Assembly: GCA_017959525.1 (NCBI GenBank)
Contig: JAGDAL010000199.1
Span: 1 to 9,701 of the forward strand
Direction of reading: 5' to 3'
Source of the DNA: Lachnospiraceae bacterium
GTDB lineage: Bacteria; Bacillota; Clostridia; Lachnospirales; Lachnospiraceae
Length of the DNA stretch: 9,701 bases
Shown here: piece by piece, positions 6,657 to 9,701 of the stretch
Layout of the letters: every line of letters starts with the position of its first letter
Position numbering within the stretch: the first letter of the stretch is position 1
Made by a program: the position numbers and the translations under genes
Notes under the pieces: model-generated
Told to the model about the DNA's origin: nothing
Database searches by the model: none
Seen by the model: only the letters and a program-made list of their open reading frames with translations

Positions 6657-8705
6657 ATGAATTATAACGACGACATTACGAAGATCAAAGGCGTTGGCGA
6701 GAAAACTGCCAAGCTTTTTCAAAAACTAAACCTGACGCAGATCGGTGATTTGGTGAACTTCTATCCAAGAACCTATTTTGCTTATCCGGATGCCGTGGAA
6801 GAATTGCCGGAGGACTTTGAGGGTGGCACCATTTCCATCCTTGTTCGCATCCAAAAGAAGGTCTTTACCAAGCATTCGGCTCGTATGGACGTTACCACCA
6901 CTCAAGTGACTCTAGGCGATACGCCAATTTCTCTGGTATGGTTTCGTATGCCTTATGTGCGCAATCAATTGGAACCGGGCAAATTGGTGATCCTATACGG
7001 TCCTATGAAGAAGGACAACACCGGTTACAAGATGGAGCAGGCCGCCATCTATACACCGGAGCAATACCGCACACTTCAGAGTAGCTTACAGCCGGTGTAT
7101 CATCTGACCAAGGGCCTTTCCAATCAGACAGTGAAGAAATCCGTACAGGCATCCTTAGAGGAATTATCCATCGTGGATTATGTGCCGGAAGCTTTCCTTT
7201 CCAAGCATGGTTTCGTGGAATTGCCTTTGGCATATGAGAAGATTCATTTTCCTCTTACTATGGACGAGCTAGGTGAGGCCAGAAGACGTCTGGTGTATGA
7301 TGAGTTTTTTGATTTCATCCTGCGGGTCCAGTTGGAAAAAGCCAAAGAAGAAATCGAATATCATCCCATCGAACTTCCGGTGCGTAATCTCTATGACAAA
7401 GTCCGTTGGCAGTTGCCGTTTCAGTTGACTGCCGGACAGGTAGACTGCCTAGAAGCCATCGAACGGGATCTGTTGCAGGGAGATTGCAGACAGCGCTTGA
7501 TTCAGGGTGATGTCGGAAGCGGTAAGACCATTGTGGCTTTCTTGGCCATGCTTCGTATGGCAGAGAACGGCTATCAGAGTGCCATTATGGCACCGACGGA
7601 AGTCTTGGCAGCACAGCATTATGAGACCTTCCGGGAATACTGTGAACTCTACCAGGTTCCTTATCCGGTGTACTTACTGATGGGTTCCATGTCTGCCAAA
7701 GAGAAAAAGGAAGTCTATGCGCATTTAGCTTCCAATGAGATTTGTTTTGTCATCGGAACCCATGCTTTGATCCAGAAGAAGGTCGAATTTCATAACCTTG
7801 GTATGGTCATTACCGATGAGCAGCATCGCTTCGGTGTGAAGCAGCGTATGAACTTATCGGTAAAAGGAGAGCATCCGTATGTACTGGTCATGTCTGCCAC
7901 ACCGATTCCAAGAACCTTGGCCATGATTCTCTATGGAGATATGCAGATTTCTACCATTCGAAGCGCACCAAAAGACCGACTGCCTATTAAGAACGCGATT
8001 ATCGATGAAGCCAATCGAACCAAAGCGTACCAATTCATTGCCAGAGAGATTCAGGCCGGACATCAGGCCTATATTATCTGTCCGTTGATTGAAGCTAGCG
8101 AGACAACAGAAGCAGAGAATGTAACGGAGTACGCGAAAAAAATCGAGCGCTTATTTGCAGGCAAAGCAACGGTTGGTGTGTTGCACGGTCGCATGACACC
8201 GGAAGAGAAAAATACCGTGATGCATCGATTCGCTGAGAATGAGACCAACATCTTGGTATCCACCACGGTAGTGGAGGTTGGTGTCAATGTACCCAATGCA
8301 ACGGTGATGATGATTGAGAATGCCAATCGATTCGGCCTGGCACAATTACATCAGCTGCGTGGACGTGTAGGACGCGGCAGCGCCCAGTCTTATTGTATGT
8401 TCATTAAGGATAAAAGCTGTAAAGATGCGAAACGCTTAGAGATTCTAAATGGTTCCAATGACGGATTTGAGATTGCAGCGGAAGATTTAAAGCTGCGTGG
8501 ACCGGGAGATTTCTATGGCATCCGCCAGTCCGGGGACATGAACTTTACCATTGCGGATATTTATCAGGATGCGGATATTCTTACCATGGTTAGTGAAGAT
8601 GTGGGACAGATCTTAAGCTTAGATCCGGAACTTACGAGTGCAGATGGCGCACTGATTCGTACCCATTTAAAACAAACAGAACATCAGATTTACGATAACT
8701 TATAG
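6657..8705 (+). CDS. recG: ATP-dependent DNA helicase RecG
   Basis: RecG is a DNA translocase that regresses stalled replication forks and processes branched recombination intermediates. The 682-residue length is typical. An N-terminal region with a helix-hairpin-like ITKIKGVGEKTAKL (7-20) leads into the OB-fold wedge domain (about 58-150) that contacts the branch point. Helicase motifs follow in order: Walker A GDVGSGKT (284-291), APTEVLA (312-318), DEQHRFG (387-393), SATPIPRT (413-420), VLHGRM (508-513), TTVVEVGVNVPNAT (536-549) and QLRGRVGRG (566-574). The RecG-specific segment EDLKLRGPGDFYGIRQSG (609-626) is complete. All expected catalytic residues are present. The ATG at 6657 has only a modest ribosome site (AGGA at 6646-6649) and lies 14 bases after the yloV terminator; no clear separate promoter is visible, so expression may depend on readthrough or a promoter within yloV. 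It converges with the NFACT gene. Confidence 0.98.
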   Translation: MNYNDDITKIKGVGEKTAKLFQKLNLTQIGDLVNFYPRTYFAYPDAVEELPEDFEGGTISILVRIQKKVFTKHSARMDVTTTQVTLGDTPISLVWFRMPYVRNQLEPGKLVILYGPMKKDNTGYKMEQAAIYTPEQYRTLQSSLQPVYHLTKGLSNQTVKKSVQASLEELSIVDYVPEAFLSKHGFVELPLAYEKIHFPLTMDELGEARRRLVYDEFFDFILRVQLEKAKEEIEYHPIELPVRNLYDKVRWQLPFQLTAGQVDCLEAIERDLLQGDCRQRLIQGDVGSGKTIVAFLAMLRMAENGYQSAIMAPTEVLAAQHYETFREYCELYQVPYPVYLLMGSMSAKEKKEVYAHLASNEICFVIGTHALIQKKVEFHNLGMVITDEQHRFGVKQRMNLSVKGEHPYVLVMSATPIPRTLAMILYGDMQISTIRSAPKDRLPIKNAIIDEANRTKAYQFIAREIQAGHQAYIICPLIEASETTEAENVTEYAKKIERLFAGKATVGVLHGRMTPEEKNTVMHRFAENETNILVSTTVVEVGVNVPNATVMMIENANRFGLAQLHQLRGRVGRGSAQSYCMFIKDKSCKDAKRLEILNGSNDGFEIAAEDLKLRGPGDFYGIRQSGDMNFTIADIYQDADILTMVSEDVGQILSLDPELTSADGALIRTHLKQTEHQIYDNL

Positions 8706-8734
8706 AAAAACGGTAGCCAAAAGGCTACCGTTTC
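8706..8734. terminator. Bidirectional terminator between recG and the NFACT gene
   Basis: A perfect 11-bp stem, AAACGGTAGCC (8708-8718) with GGCTACCGTTT (8723-8733), encloses an AAAA loop. On the minus strand the hairpin is followed by five T residues (plus-strand AAAAA at 8706-8710, partly in the stem). On the plus strand it ends in TTTCTTG, a shorter T-tract. It lies between two converging genes and probably serves both. Confidence 0.88.
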
Positions 8735-8737
8735 TTG

Positions 8738-9701
8738 TTATTTTACTAATGTGACATCCCGAAGTTCCGGCTTAACGGACATGGAGTAGTTGGTATAGTA
8801 AATGACATATCCCGGAACTGCTCCTGCCGGTTTTTTCACGTTCTTTTTCTGCAGATAATCGATTTCCAATTTATCGGAATCCCGACCACTGGAGTAGTAG
8901 CCGGCCAAGGACGCTGCAATTTCAAAAATGTGATCCGGCAATTCCTTGTTGTCAGCCTTGACAACTACATTAGAACACGGCATTTTCTTGGCATGGAACC
9001 ACAAATCGTTACCGGTGGCAAACTTAAAGGTCAGCTCATCGTTCTGATAATTATTCTTGCCCACATAGATGTGATATCCGTCTGCGGTGACATAATGCAG
9101 CGGAACACCCTTAGCACTTCCTTTTTTCTTATCACGAGTGTGATGCTTTTTGATGTATCCGTAATCCGACAACTCCTGTCGAATCATGGCAAGGTCTCCT
9201 TCGGTCTCTGCAATGGTAAGAGAGGTAGCGATGGAGCTTAAGTGCTCGATAGCGCCCTTGGTCTCTACCAGTAGATCCGTTAAGTTCTCCTTGGTACGTT
9301 TCAACTTGTTATAACGATCAAAATAAGCAGCCGCATTTTCCATGGCATCCTTCTGTGGATCCAACGGAATGGTGAGCGGTTCATTGGTGTAGTAATTATC
9401 TACCGTGATTTCCTTAGCTCCCGGAGTGGCAGAGTAGCCGTAGGTATGCAGTAACTCTCCGTAGACACGATACTTATCCATCTTCTCGGTATCCTGCATC
9501 TGCTTGCTTTGCACCTGATACTTCTTCTGGTTACGGTCGAGAAGTGTTGCAACAATCTTGCGCAAATCCTGGGATTTCTGATGCATATTGTTAGTCTTGT
9601 TGCGACGGGCATAATAGTCCTCCAACAAAGCGGAAACACTATCGTAGTGCTCCTTCGGTAAATCCGCAAAATGGGTCAGGGCAAATACCGCAAATTCCTT
9701 C
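8738..9701 (-). CDS. rqcH: NFACT family protein RqcH/FbpA type, 5' truncated by window edge
   Basis: The frame is open on the minus strand from the right edge to the stop at 8738-8740, giving about 320 C-terminal residues of a protein normally near 570-590; the NFACT-N domain is mostly outside the window. Visible are charged, probably coiled-coil helices (for example QKKYQVQSKQMQDTEKMDKY), the NYYTNEPLTIPLDP segment, a second helical stretch, and the NFACT-R domain. The latter has DGYHIYVGKNNYQNDELTFK, DLWFHAKKMPCSN, IAASLAGYYSSGRDS and VKKPAGAVPGYVIY. Bacterial RqcH binds 50S subunits carrying stalled nascent chains and adds alanine tails for degradation; older annotations call it fibronectin-binding protein. 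The usual PGSH of NFACT-R reads PCSN here. A TTG at 9628 is only an internal codon, since the conserved frame continues upstream (KEFAVFALTHFADLPKEHYD). Confidence 0.93.
   Translation of the reverse strand, partial: KEFAVFALTHFADLPKEHYDSVSALLEDYYARRNKTNNMHQKSQDLRKIVATLLDRNQKKYQVQSKQMQDTEKMDKYRVYGELLHTYGYSATPGAKEITVDNYYTNEPLTIPLDPQKDAMENAAAYFDRYNKLKRTKENLTDLLVETKGAIEHLSSIATSLTIAETEGDLAMIRQELSDYGYIKKHHTRDKKKGSAKGVPLHYVTADGYHIYVGKNNYQNDELTFKFATGNDLWFHAKKMPCSNVVVKADNKELPDHIFEIAASLAGYYSSGRDSDKLEIDYLQKKNVKKPAGAVPGYVIYYTNYSMSVKPELRDVTLVK

Noticed and set aside
8930..9241. Plus-strand open frame opposite the NFACT gene
   Set aside because: The minus-strand frame encodes conserved NFACT-R motifs through this whole stretch; the plus-strand product has no recognisable features.
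9626..9628. TTG as a start codon for the NFACT gene
   Set aside because: The same frame stays open with protein-like sequence to the window edge, and the visible part lacks the N-terminal domain, so the gene begins outside the window.

Overview
The window looks like a chromosomal segment from a motile, endospore-lineage Firmicute, most likely a Clostridia member of the Lachnospiraceae type. Evidence for this is the strong AGGAGG ribosome sites, a GerW/YtfJ spore-protein gene, the rpmB / yloU-yloV / recG neighbourhood known from Bacillus and clostridia, and a clostridial-style chemoreceptor. The assignment is inference from gene content and protein style; no database search was possible. Nearly all the DNA is coding, and no mobile element, CRISPR array, rRNA or tRNA was seen.

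Layout, left to right. (1) The 3' part of a DUF2953 gene (ytfI-like, cut by the left edge) is followed by ytfJ/gerW. The two are translationally linked and end at a terminator. (2) rpmB (ribosomal protein L28, zinc-binding form) lies on the minus strand with its own terminator and promoter. (3) A divergent promoter region of about 200 bases leads into a two-gene plus-strand unit: a dCache-type methyl-accepting chemotaxis protein and a lipoprotein substrate-binding protein resembling the galactose/glucose-binding (MglB) family. (4) yloU (Asp23/Gls24 family) and yloV (FakA-like, DAK2-type kinase) form an operon with its own promoter and end at a strong terminator. (5) recG begins only 14 bases after that terminator's T-tract. 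(6) A shared bidirectional terminator separates recG from the converging minus-strand 3' part of an rqcH/fbpA-type NFACT gene, cut by the right edge.

The backbone (rpmB, yloU, yloV, recG) is conserved housekeeping synteny. The accessory part is the chemoreceptor plus binding-lipoprotein pair between rpmB and yloU. No ABC permease or ATPase is present nearby, so the lipoprotein may act as a dedicated sensory adaptor that presents a sugar-like ligand to the chemoreceptor, comparable to GGBP-Trg in enterobacteria. This is the best candidate here for a little-described system.

Other points worth attention: the YloV homologue appears to lack the Cys/His/His metal site that FakA proteins carry in the middle domain; the sugar-contact residues of the binding lipoprotein are only partly kept; and a fused stop/Shine-Dalgarno string, TAGGAGG, occurs at all three tight gene junctions.
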